Positions 1 through 11,386 of a stretch of 64,000 nt of DNA are shown piece by piece. Made by a program: the position numbers and the translations under genes. The stretch comes from Bathymodiolus brooksi. Taxonomy: Eukaryota > Mollusca > Bivalvia > Mytilida > Modiolidae. A model generated the notes under the pieces. The model did not search any database. It saw only the letters and a list, made by a program, of their open reading frames with translations, and was not told the origin of the DNA. The stretch covers positions 81,147,095-81,211,094 of the forward strand of contig OY804579.1 in NCBI GenBank assembly GCA_963680875.1. The letters run 5' to 3'. Each line of letters opens with the position of its first letter. Within the stretch, counting starts at the first letter, position 1.

Positions 1-344
1 TACAGTATTGGTTTTTCACACAACACAACTATCTCTATGCAGGTGTATAATGACAGGGTTTTTTGAATCGGTATTCTTGATTGTCCCATCGATTTCTAAT
101 CAATGAGGGTTTAATGTACCAAAAACTACATCAGTTGATTATTGCATTTTGATAATTAATACCTTAGTTCTAATAGAAAACCAAAAAGTTCAAAATATTC
201 AAAAAATATTTCAACAATACATGTTTCCTGGTGTAAGCGTATAAGGTGTAGGTAAATACAATACCAACCTGTGGAAATTAATTGGCAGTCTTTATCAAGT
301 ACACGTCGCCATAGTAACATACCTAAAACGTGGTCATAGACCAT

Positions 345-1060
345 GATTGTATAGATAGATGTTGATATCCAACTACCGTACTATCGCTGATGTTGATAAC
401 CAACTACCGCACTATCGCTGCTACATGTATTGTACCCAAACAACAAGTGCCGGATTTAGATCAAGAGAGGCTCTAGACATCTCCACTTGTGAGACACCTC
501 TCAATCCCCCACTCTCACGACTGCAACGATTGTTTAGAGACTGCAGTGCATTATGGCATCATATGTAGGAAATGTCTATGACAGTATCAAGAATATTGTA
601 CACTCTTACCAGAGGCTACCTAGATTTTAAGGTCCTTGACCTCAGTCTGCCAGGTATGTGTAAATCTGGCACTACAAACAACAATATATCTGAAAGGCTT
701 AAACAATACATGATTCGCAAATTGTATATTAATATTTCATATTTCAATTATTTTTTTAAAGAAATATTTACATGCTTCTGTTTTTATTTGTCGTTTTGTT
801 TTGTCTTATTTTATTGTTTGTATTTCTCATGTAGTATTTATCTTAATGTAAAAATAAATAATGACCATAAAAATGAGCCCAGTCGTTTACATTCACCCAA
901 GAAGCAATCCATGCCGTACCATGTTGGTCTAGTTGTAGTTCTGGATTCTTATTCTGTTCTACTTCACTCTTGGTCGGGACGTCACAATGGTTTTTTATCT
1001 CGTTCCATGAAACTTAAATATATCAACATATATTATATATTAAATTAAATAAGAAGAGTT
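345..1060. other. No gene recognised
   Basis: Duplicated at 34655-35345. It holds a short tandem pair of about 35 bp (near 365-420, repeated GTTGATAACCAACTACCG-like text) and AT-rich DNA. The open frames here are interrupted in the other copy, so I do not call a gene. Confidence 0.6.
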
Positions 1061-1061
1061 T

Positions 1062-1266
1062 GACGATACCAAAGGGGTAATCAGAATCAGTAAATCGCAG
1101 AAGAACAGATAACACAATGCTCAAAAGAAAAAGGACAAAAGGGCAAACACCGATCTACAAGACACACACATAAAACTAAAGATCGAGTAACACAGACCCC
1201 ACTAAAAACCAGGGGTGAACTCAGGTGCTCCGGAAGGGTAAGTAATGGCACCCGTCGTGTTAATCT
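1062..1266 (-). repeat. Dispersed repeat family V, minus orientation
   Basis: Family V is defined here by the shared order: GTGCCACT-like head, CCTTCCGGAGCACCTGAG, a GGGGTTCGTGTTACTCGATC block, a T-rich middle and a TTGGTATCTTCAAACTC-like end. This copy is the reverse complement, running from CCAAAGGGGTAATCAGAATC to the GGCACCCGTCGTGTTAATCTAGTT head. It lies inside block A and recurs at 35352-35575. Confidence 0.75.
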
Positions 1267-2411
1267 AGTTACAAATGCGGTGCTAAGTCATGAATAAGGA
1301 AGTGTTTACGGCAAGTGGAATATATCGGTGGTCATTTGTAAAAGATATTCCATAGCTGTCAACCAAGTCACTTTGATGACATTACTTAACCAAGAGGAAC
1401 GTTATTTAAAAGTATTTCTTTAATAATACATGTTATGTTTGTTCACTGAATTTGTCCTCAATGTTGTTTGTAGATTATATAATTGTACTTCTTTTTCTAT
1501 TTACAAATGATATTGAATGGTCTTTCATTGAAAGATCATGTGCATTAAATAAAACAAATGTGCTGATAATCTTGTCGTAGGGACTAAAAAGATTGGCACC
1601 CACGAACCCCACCATAACTAGGTGCTCGCTAAGAGTAGACAGTTCCAGTTCTTATAACACGGACAATGGCCATGCTACATATAGTCAAGTCCCCTAAAAA
1701 TATTGTCAGCGATAGATGAAAGAAAATATTTACGTAATAGGGAAACGATCCATTGCCATTTGAGAAATGGATATTTCGTAATATTCACCCAGCTTTTGAT
1801 GACTACCGTAGATTATTTATAGCGATGATATCAACATTAGAGCAAGGTATCCTTGTATGAGCAGCTTTTGCGTCAACAGCTGAGCTTTCTCAAGAAAATC
1901 AGTATATTGGGCACTTAGTGTACGAGTGGTGAAATCTTAACTCTGGCTGCGCTGATGCTGCTGGAATATTGATACTGGTGAAATGGGAAGTTGACTATTG
2001 GAAAAATGAATTCAACACGTTTGTCGAAGAGTATTTGTAATCTTTGTTTGTCTATATTAAGGTGTAGATCAATAAAAGATGCATACAATTAGACACCAAT
2101 GTATTTATCGATTTAATACTTGCTACCCAGAAAGCTACATGGCAATTCACGGATACTTTGGGGGGAACTGATATACCCATCATTGAAGACTTATAGTGAC
2201 TTATATAGTAAAATCTCCGCCAATAACCACAGATACAATTATTATATGGAAAATAAAATGACATCATTAAAAACTTATTTGTGTGTGTTTAAAATGTTTC
2301 ATGCCAAGATTTATTTATGGCACTTACAAGCGTTCTTAATTAGTGGAGCTAAAATTAAGAAAATAAACTACATTTTAATTGAAGTTTAACTAAAATTCCG
2401 TGAAAGAATAT
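1267..2411. other. No gene recognised
   Basis: AT-rich sequence conserved in the other unit (35576-36712) with scattered substitutions and small indels. The two overlapping open frames near 2052-2389 are on opposite strands, have no recognisable domain and are not both preserved in the copy. Confidence 0.55.
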
Positions 2412-2512
2412 ATGGTACATAGGTGTTACGTGAGATGAGCAGTCTACTCCTGATATCAATTATTATGATATCAGGACGAGGCTGTTCATCTCATGTGACA
2501 GCTATGTACCAT
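2412..2512. repeat. Palindromic element of about 100 bp
   Basis: An imperfect inverted repeat starting ATGGTACATAG and ending CTATGTACCAT, with complementary segments GAGATGA / TCATCTC and CCTGATATCA / TGATATCAGG flanking a short AT loop. Unit 2 has two tandem copies, each enlarged by an inserted repeat. Likely a foldback or MITE-like element. Confidence 0.7.
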
Positions 2513-2681
2513 GTTGTGAAATGGAATTACAATGAGCTCCTCGATAACCCCTTATACTAAGGAAATATACAATGGCGACATATAATTACCAGTAAAATCC
2601 ATAGTGTATAAATGTATATTGAATTAGATGAAGAAATCAGAAGTTTCTTGAGAAATGATATATAATATTAAAAGAACATAC

Positions 2682-2861
2682 CATTCTTGTGCCAAGCATA
2701 TACTGACTGCCTATACATTCCTAAACCTTTCAGGCAAGTGGGGCGATTTCTAATAGCATACGGTAATATAAAGTGTCCCGGGTATGTATGACAGGCGATA
2801 GTCACAAATGTACAAATGCCAGATTTTACAAAAGGAAAATTGGGATTTACGTTGTAAATAT
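2682..2861 (-). CDS. Putative 180-nt phase 1-1 exon, copy 1
   Basis: On the minus strand the sequence reads ...ACATACAAG, then 180 open bases, then AATG followed by GTATGTTC. The exon holds 2 + 59 codons + 1 base, so both borders are phase 1, like the lectin-like exons at 24224 and 31904. It encodes a module with cysteines in ICTFVTIACHTYPGHF and PTCLKG, and a conserved W-H-K-N end. I do not recognise the domain. The paralogue at 37426-37605 has the same length and open frame despite substitutions, which favours coding. The weak point is the acceptor, which lacks a good pyrimidine tract. If real, it belongs to the next receptor gene to the left, outside the window. Confidence 0.45.
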
Positions 2862-3068
2862 CTTGTATGTTGCCCGAAAACTGGGATTTCCGATCGGAAA
2901 ACCAGGTATTTCACGAAACATCAGATGACACGCAAAGTACTTGGTTACAATTGGCAAAATTCGACTCATTCAGTCTAAAGAAGTTGACGTAAACAATGAC
3001 CTTTATTCTAGGATGCAAATCACATGGCATGTAAAATAAACTAGATAGCAGCTACTACCGAAAAGGGG

Positions 3069-3320
3069 ACCGTCATTGTCGAGATCATAAGGTAGTTGGA
3101 TTTATAACTTCCTTAGCAATCAGTGCCTATCTCCACTAAAGCTGTGAGTTTGAACCCCGTATATGGCGAGGTGTACTCGATACAATATTATGTGATAAAG
3201 TTTTCAGTGACTAGCGACAGGTCGGTGGTTTTCTCCGGGTACTCTGGTTTCCTCTAATAATAAAACTGACCGCCACGATACATAACTGAAATATTGTTGA
3301 AAGTGGCGTTAAGCACCATA
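3069..3320 (+). mobile_element. tRNA-headed SINE, family S
   Basis: Family S is about 250 bp: a tRNA-like head with an A-box-like stretch (GGTAGTTGGATT) and a B-box-like GAGTTCGAATCCCGC, a central GACTTGCGACAGGTCGGTGG, GGTTTCCTCCACCAATAAAACTGACCGCCACGATATA, and an end GAAAGTGGCGTTAAACACCAT. RNA polymerase III promoter boxes are inferred from the head. This copy is nearly full length; its partner is at 37917-38169. It may belong to a known molluscan SINE family such as RUDI; this was not checked. Confidence 0.8.
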
Positions 3321-3821
3321 AACCAACCAAACCAATCAAATATCGAAAACAAATATAACAATCCCAATTTCAAATTTGTAAGTAATTTTGCTTTCATCGT
3401 AATTGAGGATAACACTCTACTCATTTCAGTAAAATCAATTCATTTTGCTGCAAGCACTTGTAACACACTGTAACTAGACCAACATATCTTTATGATTGAT
3501 TGGTTATTGATGGCACACAGCCATATTTCAATATAGCTATACCACCATTACACATCATTATTGATTTATTGTTCTTAAACCATGAATGATTAAAATAAAA
3601 ACTTAGATATCTAATTTAGAACACACGACGAGTTTCTAGAATAACCTACATCGGGTACGTTCAAATTAAAAAGATTGACGCGCTATTCATTGTTATTTCA
3701 TTACATCCTGTTATTAAACAGTCAAAAAAGAAATATTGAGGTGCATGTATGTGTTCGGAATTCGTAGTTTTTAAGAATATACATGTAACATTATTTTTCG
3801 CAGTGTCACATTTTTGTATGG

Positions 3822-4058
3822 TGGTGTTGTGATCGCATGGTAGTTGGATTCACAACGACCTGTCCAGTCAGTACCTATCATCACTAAAGATGTGAGTTCG
3901 AATCCTGCTCACGGCGAGTTGCATTCGATACAATATTGTGTGATAAAGTTTGTCAATGACTTGCAGCAGGTCGGTGGTTGTCTCCGGTTTCCTCCAACAA
4001 TAATACTGACTGCCACAATATAACTGAAATATTGTTGAAAGCGGCGTTAAACACCATA
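3822..4058 (+). mobile_element. SINE family S, plus strand
   Basis: A near full-length member with the B-box-like GAGTTCGAATCCTGC and the GGCGTTAAACACCAT end. A short internal deletion removes part of the CTCCGGGTACTCCGG segment. Its paralogue is at 39203-39434. Confidence 0.8.
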
Positions 4059-4794
4059 CAATTCTAATCCTAACACAAATATTATAAATGAGAATTAAAC
4101 GTGACATTAGATACTTTATATTATTTATTATATCATCCTTATTTAATTTTTTTTAATATAAATTATCGTAGCTTACCTTTCGTTTCGTTGAGAACCAGCT
4201 TTGTATTTATTTCTGTACTAAAACTAATCATTAAGATCAACCATAACATCATGCAATAGAAAAAAAAGCATACAATGATTTGCAACAAGGAAAGTTTATT
4301 TTTATTTTCAAAAAATTATCGCGGATGTCATTGCATGTATATATTATCATATAATATTATTTTAATCTTTACTTCCTAAAGTCATTCAACGCATATCACA
4401 ATATTAATCTAATATCAAATACAATTAACATAGGAGACACCCCCGAGCTTTACGTACCGGATACAACTGACACTAAAGCAACTATTGTCGACAGTATAAA
4501 ACCCCAGATTGCGAACACTCCTCTGTATTTCCTCATTACAGAGATTATAATGAAATATGTGATTAAGGTACACAATTCTACAATAACTAATAATAATAAT
4601 ATTTACAGTATATAAATACAAAGAAACAAACCATATATATATCATAATATGCAGGACATAATATAAATTGAAAATTGAAATATAACCAAACTTTAAGGGA
4701 TGATCTACTTCCTTTAAAACAAATCAGAATGTTACAAATATTTAGGGACAAAAGTTGACATATTATAACTAATTATGATTTTTTGTTTACAAAA
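4059..4794. other. AT-rich DNA, no gene recognised
   Basis: Shared with block A copy 2 up to about 4415 and again at 4527-4617. The 110 bp at 4416-4526 (CCCCCGAGCTTTACGTACCGG region) is absent from copy 2, which has a (CATT)n tract there. No coding signal seen. Confidence 0.6.
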
Positions 4795-5880
4795 ATACGA
4801 ATAAATAAATAAATACGTGTAATTTCAGTCTATGTAGTATACAATACGGTTATATTCGGTGATGCAATATATAAGATGGTAACGAAACAACTTTAGAAAT
4901 CTCTCGTAGTCCAGTTCATTAATGTCAGTAGTAGGTTTTTCCCAAGTAGGACATGGTATCTTTGTTCGTTGTCGTATTGACTTATTTCAACATACAAGTC
5001 AAGGTTAAAATGTTCAATAATCATATCCCACCAAGTTTTCTGTAGGAATTGGGCACCAGGACAACTACAACAGGCATGAACAAATATGTCAGAAAACTGT
5101 CTGTTACATAGACACATATGCCTTTCGTGTTATTTGGGATGTCAGTCATAAGTTTCACAATAAATTTTTTTTAATATCCTTGAAGATTTCGCATATTGCC
5201 ATATATTAGCAAGATCAGCAGATCTATGAATGTCTCTAAATCGAAGGAAATTATTGTCAGACGTCGTATGCAATGACCACTCGTTCGAGTGTGTTTCATT
5301 TACAGCACCATAAACGATAGATTTCCATAACTGCTTTGGAGGGAAAATCCCTTGGAGTAAGTATTCTACTAGATAGTCGCTCAGTTCAAGGTGGTATAAG
5401 ATTCCAATGATATCTGGAATAAATCCAAAATGTTTTCGAGAGTTGTCAGCAAGATATGAGAACAACCTGGTCATAAATATTCTTTTTGTTAGGAAATTAT
5501 CATCTAGAGAACATAGTTTATGTAAAAATAACAGTTTTCTAGTGTGAATGTAGGATAAAATAGGATGGATTCCAATTAAGCTTTGACACATGTCAGATCT
5601 TGTACGAGGTCTTAGATTTTGAATTTTTTTTACAATAAAATGTTGGAATGTATTAAGGTACGTTAGGTCTACCGATTTAAAATGGTTCCACATTTAACAG
5701 CCGTATAAGACAGTGGGTAAGACGACACATTTATATAATTTGACTAACACGCATGGTTTTACCATTAATACCTTTAATGGGAAAAAAGACATTTCAAACT
5801 TTTCTACAAGCATTAGTTGTTCGTTCTGTGGCTTTGAAACGAGAGTTCATTTCTATACCCAGATGACAAGAGTTATCTGA
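4795..5880 (-). pseudogene. 3' end of a non-LTR retrotransposon (RT C-terminal region)
   Basis: On the minus strand an open frame at 5142-5693 carries text typical of the region just after the reverse transcriptase of many non-LTR elements: VVLPTVLYGC directly upstream, then KIQNLRPRTRSDMC and HTRKLLFLHKLCSL. A TAA interrupts it right after YGC. A second frame at 4893-5117 has a cysteine-rich C-terminal part (CNRQFSDIFVHACCSCPG). The end toward 4795 is a run of TTTA units, read as a tail. It is 5' truncated and decayed, and lies between blocks A and B of unit 1 only, so it either inserted there or was lost from unit 2. Confidence 0.7.
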
Positions 5881-6108
5881 TGACGGTATTTCATCCTCGC
5901 CTATATGTCATTTATATATCTGGTTTTTCTCTCGTGGTTTTAGTGAGAACTGCAATATGTGCGATTTGTTTTGCATTAAAGCGGAAACACCATTTTCGTG
6001 AATATTCACTGCAAACATCGAGCATGCATTGTAGTGTTTTCGGTGACGTACTAATACATGACATATCATCAGCAAATGAAGGGGCACAGGCATTAAATAT
6101 TTATGTAA

Positions 6109-6132
6109 ATCGATTGATTGATTGATTGATTG
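6109..6132 (+). repeat. (GATT)n microsatellite, probable retroelement tail
   Basis: Five to six GATT units followed by GGTTGGTGCTTAGCGCCAACTT. Read on the minus strand this is a body ending in GGCGCTAAGCACCAACCAATC and a (CAAT)n tail, the same tail type as the plus-strand element at 44152-44603. Confidence 0.6.
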
Positions 6133-6517
6133 GTTGGTGCTTAGCGCCAACTTCATCAAACTTTCAGCTAAATGGATTTTTCAGACGACTATTTAATATA
6201 GAAAGGGTCACTAATGTGGTGATATTATATCATATTCACGTATAATTAAACTGAAAATAATAGCTGAAGGATACGATGCAATTTTGTTTTTGCAGTTTTG
6301 AAAAAAGAGGGTGGGGCTGTCCTGTCCTCGAGTACCTGTGGATACATATTGCTTTGCTACTGGCATAGAGGTTAAGAATAGCAAAGAGCATACTGAGAAC
6401 TGACATGTTATATGAATATATGTCACACTAGTTATATATATATAGGCTTAATGAGATGTGAACGTACATCTATGTATTAAATTACAAACATTAAAAGGGG
6501 GAGTAATGCTTAGGGTA

Positions 6518-6770
6518 ATGGTGTTTAACGCCACTTTCAACAATATTACATTTATATCGTGGCGGTCAGTCTTATTGGTGGAGGAAACCGGAGTACCCGA
6601 AGAAAAACACCGACCTGCCGAAAATCATTGACAAACTTTATCACAAAGTGTTGTATCAAGTACACCTCGCCTTAGCGGAAATCGAACTCACAACGTTAGT
6701 GGTGGTAGGCACTGATTACATAGGTAGTTCTAAAATCCAACAACCATACGCTCACGACCACGACGGCCCC
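6518..6770 (-). mobile_element. SINE family S, minus strand
   Basis: Full-length reverse orientation, from ATGGTGTTTAACGCCAC to CACGACGGCCCC. The B-box-like region is partly degenerate (GCGGAAATCGAACTC). It lies inside block B; the paralogue is at 47542-47792. Confidence 0.8.
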
Positions 6771-7147
6771 TAAAAACAAAAACAAACAACCATACCCCCA
6801 AAAAAAAAAAAACAACAACAAAACAAAGAAAAACATTGATTTTAAGTACTCTGCACTGTAATATCCTTTAGTAAAATTATTATTTTCCATGATTAGATAT
6901 CGAATGGTTTATAAAAGAATTCATTCTTTCAATAAAATAAGTGAAAATATTTTCAATGTGGGTTCTGAATCATAATATATGTGACACGACGGATGCCATT
7001 AGTTGTTGTCATAATCCAGTTTGAGCGTAGTATGTCACAACTTACTCGTTTTTCTTATAATCCAGAGTACAATGAAATAATTTACTCATAATATGCTATA
7101 TTCCACAGTAGATTGGTCTGGCATATACTCGGTTCTGATATCAGCAT

Positions 7148-7177
7148 TTTTTCCTCTTTTTTTTTTTTTTTTTTTTT
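7148..7177 (+). repeat. Poly(T) tract
   Basis: A T-rich run of about 28 bases after TTTTTCC. The paralogous site near 48176 has only a short T run, so it is a length-variable homopolymer. Confidence 0.7.
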
Positions 7178-7573
7178 ATCTCATTCCGTAAAATTTAACT
7201 CTGTTGCAATAACTATTTATCACTTGGTTGTGCTTGTGCAAAGTTAGTAAATGTTATAAAGTCCGTTTGACATCTATAAATCTTCAGATTTCTTTAAAAA
7301 AAAATCCATGCTTGCTAATATATGATATATACGAACTCTGACAATTAATTTCAAAATTTTTGGTCCATTATTAAAAAGGATACCCATTAGGTCTCTATGC
7401 TAATCATATTTACTAATGTGTAAAAATCTGGAAATAGTTCGTGGTAGTAGTGCTACTATCAAGAGGGATCGATAATAAGAAATCTATCTAATGAGATCAG
7501 TCAATATAAAAATGTACTTTTCTTTAAAATAAAATATGATAACCGTGTCAAAAATTGCCAAGGAGATGGTTTG

Positions 7574-7839
7574 TTAGTTGCGTGGTAAAATATCCGGTAA
7601 TATAATAAATAACATAACAGACACAAGAAGGATAACTCCAGTTATACCGATAGATACAGAAGACGGTCGATTGTCAGTCGCACTAGTTTTAGTTCGCAAG
7701 AATGACGACTTATTTCGATGAACGATACTAAGTATAGAATGAAGGTTGTTTAATCTGTCTTGGAGTTCTTTTTGGCTCATAACAGTTGATGAATTGGTAC
7801 AGATACATTTGGAACACTCTATATATTGTACACTAACAT
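7574..7839 (-). CDS. Terminal exon, membrane-anchored C-terminus with minimal tail (copy 1)
   Basis: Minus strand: a good acceptor (TTGTGTCTTTCAG) precedes 266 bases, 2 + 87 codons + stop, so entry is phase 1. The peptide has a cysteine pair (ECSKCIC), N-glycosylation sequons (NSS, NKS), a charged stalk with SQKELQDRLNNL, a segment ending ATDNRPSS, then a hydrophobic helix (SIGITGVILLVSVMLFIIL) and only PDILPRN before the stop. It could be a transmembrane anchor with almost no cytoplasmic part, or a GPI-attachment signal. I recall similar last exons in bivalve receptor-like proteins, but no search was run. Upstream phase-1 exons at 21890-34068 could splice to it as an alternative to the transmembrane exon at 19642. 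The paralogue at 48609-48874 keeps length and frame. Confidence 0.6.
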
Positions 7840-7884
7840 CTGAAAGACACAAGGTAAATATAGGTCATTAAGATAATTGTAAGA

Positions 7885-8075
7885 CAGGTTTGAAGATATC
7901 AAAGGGGGTAGAAAAAGCCGTAAATCGAAGAACAGACAATACAGTGTCCGTATTATCTACAAAATGCACAGAAAAGATTGAGGAGCAGGAACCCAATTGA
8001 AAACCGGGGAGGAACTTCGGACGGGTAAGCAGATCCTGCTCCACTAGTGGTACCAGTCGTAAGACACAGATATTC
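7885..8075 (-). repeat. Repeat family V, minus orientation
   Basis: Reverse orientation, from GATATCAAAGGGGGTAG to CTGCTCCACTAGTGGTACCAG. It lies directly behind the acceptor of the terminal exon, about 45 bp into the intron. Paralogue at 48910-49098. Confidence 0.7.
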
Positions 8076-8228
8076 CGCAACGTTTAACATCATGGCCATG
8101 AAACGTTGGAAGTGATGACTTCAATTTAACAGCTAAAAACCCGAGGTTAAGTAGTTTCTGTGTTAGCAGCAGTTCTCTATGAAGCAAATTACACTTGAAA
8201 AATAATTCAAAAATAAAAACATCGAAGT

Positions 8229-8475
8229 TACCGGGTTTGTAACTAGATTAACACGACGGGTGCCACTAGTGGAGCAGGAACTGCCTACCCTTCCGGAGCA
8301 CCTGAGTTAACCCCTGAATTTTAGTGGGGTTCGTGTTACTCGATCTTTTATTTTATATGCATGTTTTGTAGATCGTTGTTTTTCCTTTTGTACTCCCCCC
8401 CCCCCCATTGTGTTGTCTGTTCTTCTTCGATATACGGATTCTGATTGCCCCTTTGGTATTTTCAAACTCTTCTTT
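8229..8475 (+). repeat. Repeat family V, plus orientation
   Basis: Complete-looking copy from GGGTTTGTAACTAGATTAACACGACGGGTGCCACTAG to TTGGTATTTTCAAACTC. A C-homopolymer at 8394-8405 interrupts it; the paralogue at 58503-58735 lacks that run. With the copy at 7885-8075 it forms an inverted pair. Confidence 0.75.
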
Positions 8476-10030
8476 GAATTAGTGTACCCGATGCTTTTCT
8501 GGAATAGCCTTAATCATGAACATTCATAGTCAACTAATGAATGAGTTTTAAACTGCATTGACAGGCAAATACTGTGAACTTGAACGAAATAATAAACAGG
8601 AAAATAATCAAAATAAGCAAATTGTAATTTCTTCCATCCATGATTTGCATATACAACCACTAGAATAGAGAATAATTGTATATTTCACCTTTTTGCTACC
8701 ATGTGACACGAAAAAAAAGTTTGTTTTCGGTGAATATGCTAACATTATTATCATACAAAAATGTACATGGGTCCGAACACACATTATGTACTGTGAACTA
8801 TGAAGTTGTTTAAAAAGTTATCATCATGAATACACGATACGACTGAAAATTGCTCACTTGTCACAAGGACATATACACAGCCACTACTTGACATTAAGCA
8901 AAATTTACAATTCATTGATAAATTCTTAAGAGATGAAAACATCCGTCTTTGTTATATTGTTGATGCCAGCAACCATAATATGTAGATAGCTACAGAACCG
9001 TAGCTCTTATGTTTTTGCTTTGTTGTGACCATAGAGCTACGGATGTCACCCGTTTGTAAACTTGAAGAATTCTGAATCTAACTGAGGTCAAGCCATTTAA
9101 TAAAAGAAAACTAGACATAAAAAAAAATTACGACCGATTACTGGACAATTGAAATAAAAGGCATGCATTTTATTTAGTTGGTAAGCTTCTGACATTTTTT
9201 TGTGATGTCCAACGTTGCATCTGCAAAGTTTTCTTTTATTAAATATGCTAATTATTCTGTGCAGACCTGCAATGTCATGGTCGCTCCACAATGGAAGTCG
9301 AATATTTCTGGGGACGTCACAATAGGATGGTGTAGTGAAGTATGATCGTCTGCTCTCCAATAGATTATACGGCGCAGAAACTATTAGGTAGGTCTCCATC
9401 CATAAATACCGCAAAGGTCAAGCGAACACCGTATACGAAAAAATGAACCGATTTGTTTACATATTTGCCGAAAAATGCATTAGAAGCCTTCTCTTTATTA
9501 TATAACAGTGACACTATTTTTTCCATATTGACCCTACATTTTATTCATTGAACGTCTAGTGCCTGTGGTCTGGTCGAATTTGACGTTCAAAGGTCACTTC
9601 CTGTTTACATCAGAAACGACAGGTAACTTAATTGTTCTAGAGCCATTCACTATGCCCACGCGATACGATTCAAAATTTAATAATGTATTAATAATGAGAG
9701 ACATTGCCAAATACTTCAAAGGCAATGAAGTCTTCAATATTCGATTCCTGTTCCAAGTAAAAAATTACCGGAAGTTCCAAAACTAAAATCGAAGTACTGT
9801 GACCGAATAGACACGAAGCAGATTACGCAGTATGAAATCGATAGTAATACCCATCTTCTCGGGGAAACAGCCATCTGCACAGTGGTCATGTTTCCAATTT
9901 TGACATTTCTATTTCCTAACCAGGGACATAAAATCATTACGTATAGAATCGAATATTTGTTATTTCCCATGGACTGCATTGATATCAATTTCTCTGTCAT
10001 CATTTCATCAGATATCTACGACTGGGTCAA
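8476..10030. other. Non-coding part of block B, no gene recognised
   Basis: Conserved in unit 2 at 58736-60744. The frames near 9097-9414 and 9559-9786 show no domain, and the copies differ by replacement changes and truncation. The copy-2 sequence has a 0.5 kb repeat inserted at the position equivalent to about 9598. Confidence 0.5.
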
Positions 10031-10031
10031 T

Positions 10032-10312
10032 ACCTCTGCTGGTGGAGTATTAGTCCCCGAGAGTATCATCCGCCCAGTAGTCAGTGCTTCGGCACTGACA
10101 TGGTTTATTATATATATTTATTACTGAAAATTTACAGTTCCTAAATAATGTAATTATTTATTAATAAAACTAAGGTTCTCCTCCCTCAGGCATACGTGAC
10201 CTTAGCCGATTATTATTTGGCTTTTCAATCTTTCGGTTTTGTCCGTACCTGATGAAGGTTATTCCAGAAACGTGTTGTGTGCACTAAATTTGATATCTAC
10301 GTTTTTATAATT
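10032..10312 (+). repeat. Dispersed repeat family R
   Basis: Family R: a head GGTGGAGTATTAGTCCCCGAG...CGGCACTGACATGG, an AAAACTAAGGTTCTC block, and an end CGTACCTGATGAAGGTTATTCCAGAAACGTGTTGTG...ATCTACGTTTT. Related sequence is common in mytilid transcripts and genomes as I recall it; this is the main reason for suggesting that family. Copies here: 60745-61012 (paralogue) and 25605-25915 (with an internal minisatellite). Confidence 0.7.
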
Positions 10313-10502
10313 CAGACTTATTATACAGGGTTTAGAAGCCGTGAAGGAGCTTTATCACATTTTCAACCTTTTAGAACTTCCCAGAAACTTTTAACTTTAT
10401 TAGTAGTGTTAATCTTGAATTTGTTTTAATTTAGCCGCACTTCCCTTTTTCTTGATCGCCTCTTAAACTTTAAATTTACGAGGGGGTTAGGGTTATGGTT
10501 AT

Positions 10503-10597
10503 GGTGTTTAGCGCCACTTTCAACGATATTTCAGTTATATCGTGGCGGTAAGTTTTATTGGTGAAGGAAACCGAAGTACCTGGAGAAAACCAATGAA
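10503..10597 (-). mobile_element. Truncated SINE family S, minus strand
   Basis: Only the 3' part is present (ATGGTGTTTAGCGCCAC to CTGGAGAAAACCAATGAAG). The tRNA-like head is missing, as expected for 5' truncation. Paralogue at 61198-61290. Confidence 0.75.
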
Positions 10598-10689
10598 GCA
10601 TACGAAGTTTATACACATTCGATAAGCATTGCCCAGTTTCGCTATCATAATTCTGTGTTTTATTGTTAATTCTTTTCAAACGATTTAAT

Positions 10690-11140
10690 CTCTTTCTTTG
10701 ATTAATTTATCAATTTCCTTGTCTCAAAAACGTTAAAAATGTTCACCTTTCTAAATTTCCCAATAACGTCTAAAACAGCCTCGTTGATGGCATTTTTCCA
10801 TATTGACCAGGCTAAATTTACATCAGAAGTATTCTGGTTATTAAATTTAACTTTCTCAATCTTGTCTTTTATGCATTCCTGAAACATAGGCCAATCGGTT
10901 TCCTCGTTTATTTTCCATTAAAACTTGTTAGAGCATTTACTACCCTTTTGTTTTCCTTTTATATAGGACTTGTATTGAATACGATTTGTATAATGAAATG
11001 GTCACTATGAATATAGAATAATCCACCCTTGTCGATAATAACACGTTTTACACCTTTACAAATGTCATTTGATAACAGTACATAATTGATCACAGACATT
11101 TGATAATTAAGGATGCGCATAAAGAACCCATTACAATAAG
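10690..11140 (-). pseudogene. Non-LTR element endonuclease/linker fragment
   Basis: On the minus strand, short adjoining frames read like the end of an AP-type endonuclease followed by the linker before the RT: INYVLLSNDICKGV, then GGLFYIHSDHFIIQIVF (the SDH motif of the endonuclease), then a block with FQECIKDKIEKVKF and NLAWSIWKNAINEAV. Frames are interrupted by stops and shifts. The same fragment is at 61380-61840, so it was present before the block duplicated. It abuts a SINE at 11146. Confidence 0.6.
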
Positions 11141-11145
11141 TGGCA

Positions 11146-11386
11146 GTGGTGGCAGTGATCGTACGGTAGTAGGATTCAAAACTACCTATGCAATCAGTGC
11201 ATATCACCACTGATGTTGTGAGTTCGAATCTCAATCAGGGCGAGGTGTAAAACATTATGCGATAAAGTTTGTCAGTGACTTGCGACAGGTCGGTGGTTTT
11301 CTCCGGGTCCTCCGGTTTTCTCCACCAATAACACTGACCACCACGATATAACGGAAATATTGTTGAAAGTGGCGTTAAACACCATC
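11146..11386 (+). mobile_element. SINE family S, plus strand
   Basis: Nearly full length with B-box-like GAGTTCGAATCTC and end GGCGTTAAACACCAT. A deletion removes part of the segment after GGCGAGGTGTA. Paralogue at 61845-62082. Confidence 0.8.

Larger units (their letters stand above)
1..4617. repeat. Segmental duplication block A, copy 1
   Basis: This block matches 34310-39958 at high identity by eye; both copies begin with the same bases (TACAGTATTGGTTTTTCACA at 1 and about 34311). Because the match begins at base 1, the true left boundary probably lies outside the window. The block contains V and S family repeats, a palindrome and one putative minus-strand exon. It lacks the fragmentary non-LTR element and the extra palindrome copy seen in the other unit. 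Homology breaks at about 4415, where copy 2 has a (CATT)n tract, resumes at 4527 and ends near 4617. Confidence 0.9.

Noticed and set aside
9882..10127. Plus-strand frame ending VVSASALTW
   Set aside because: Its C-terminal half is the head of dispersed repeat family R; not a gene.
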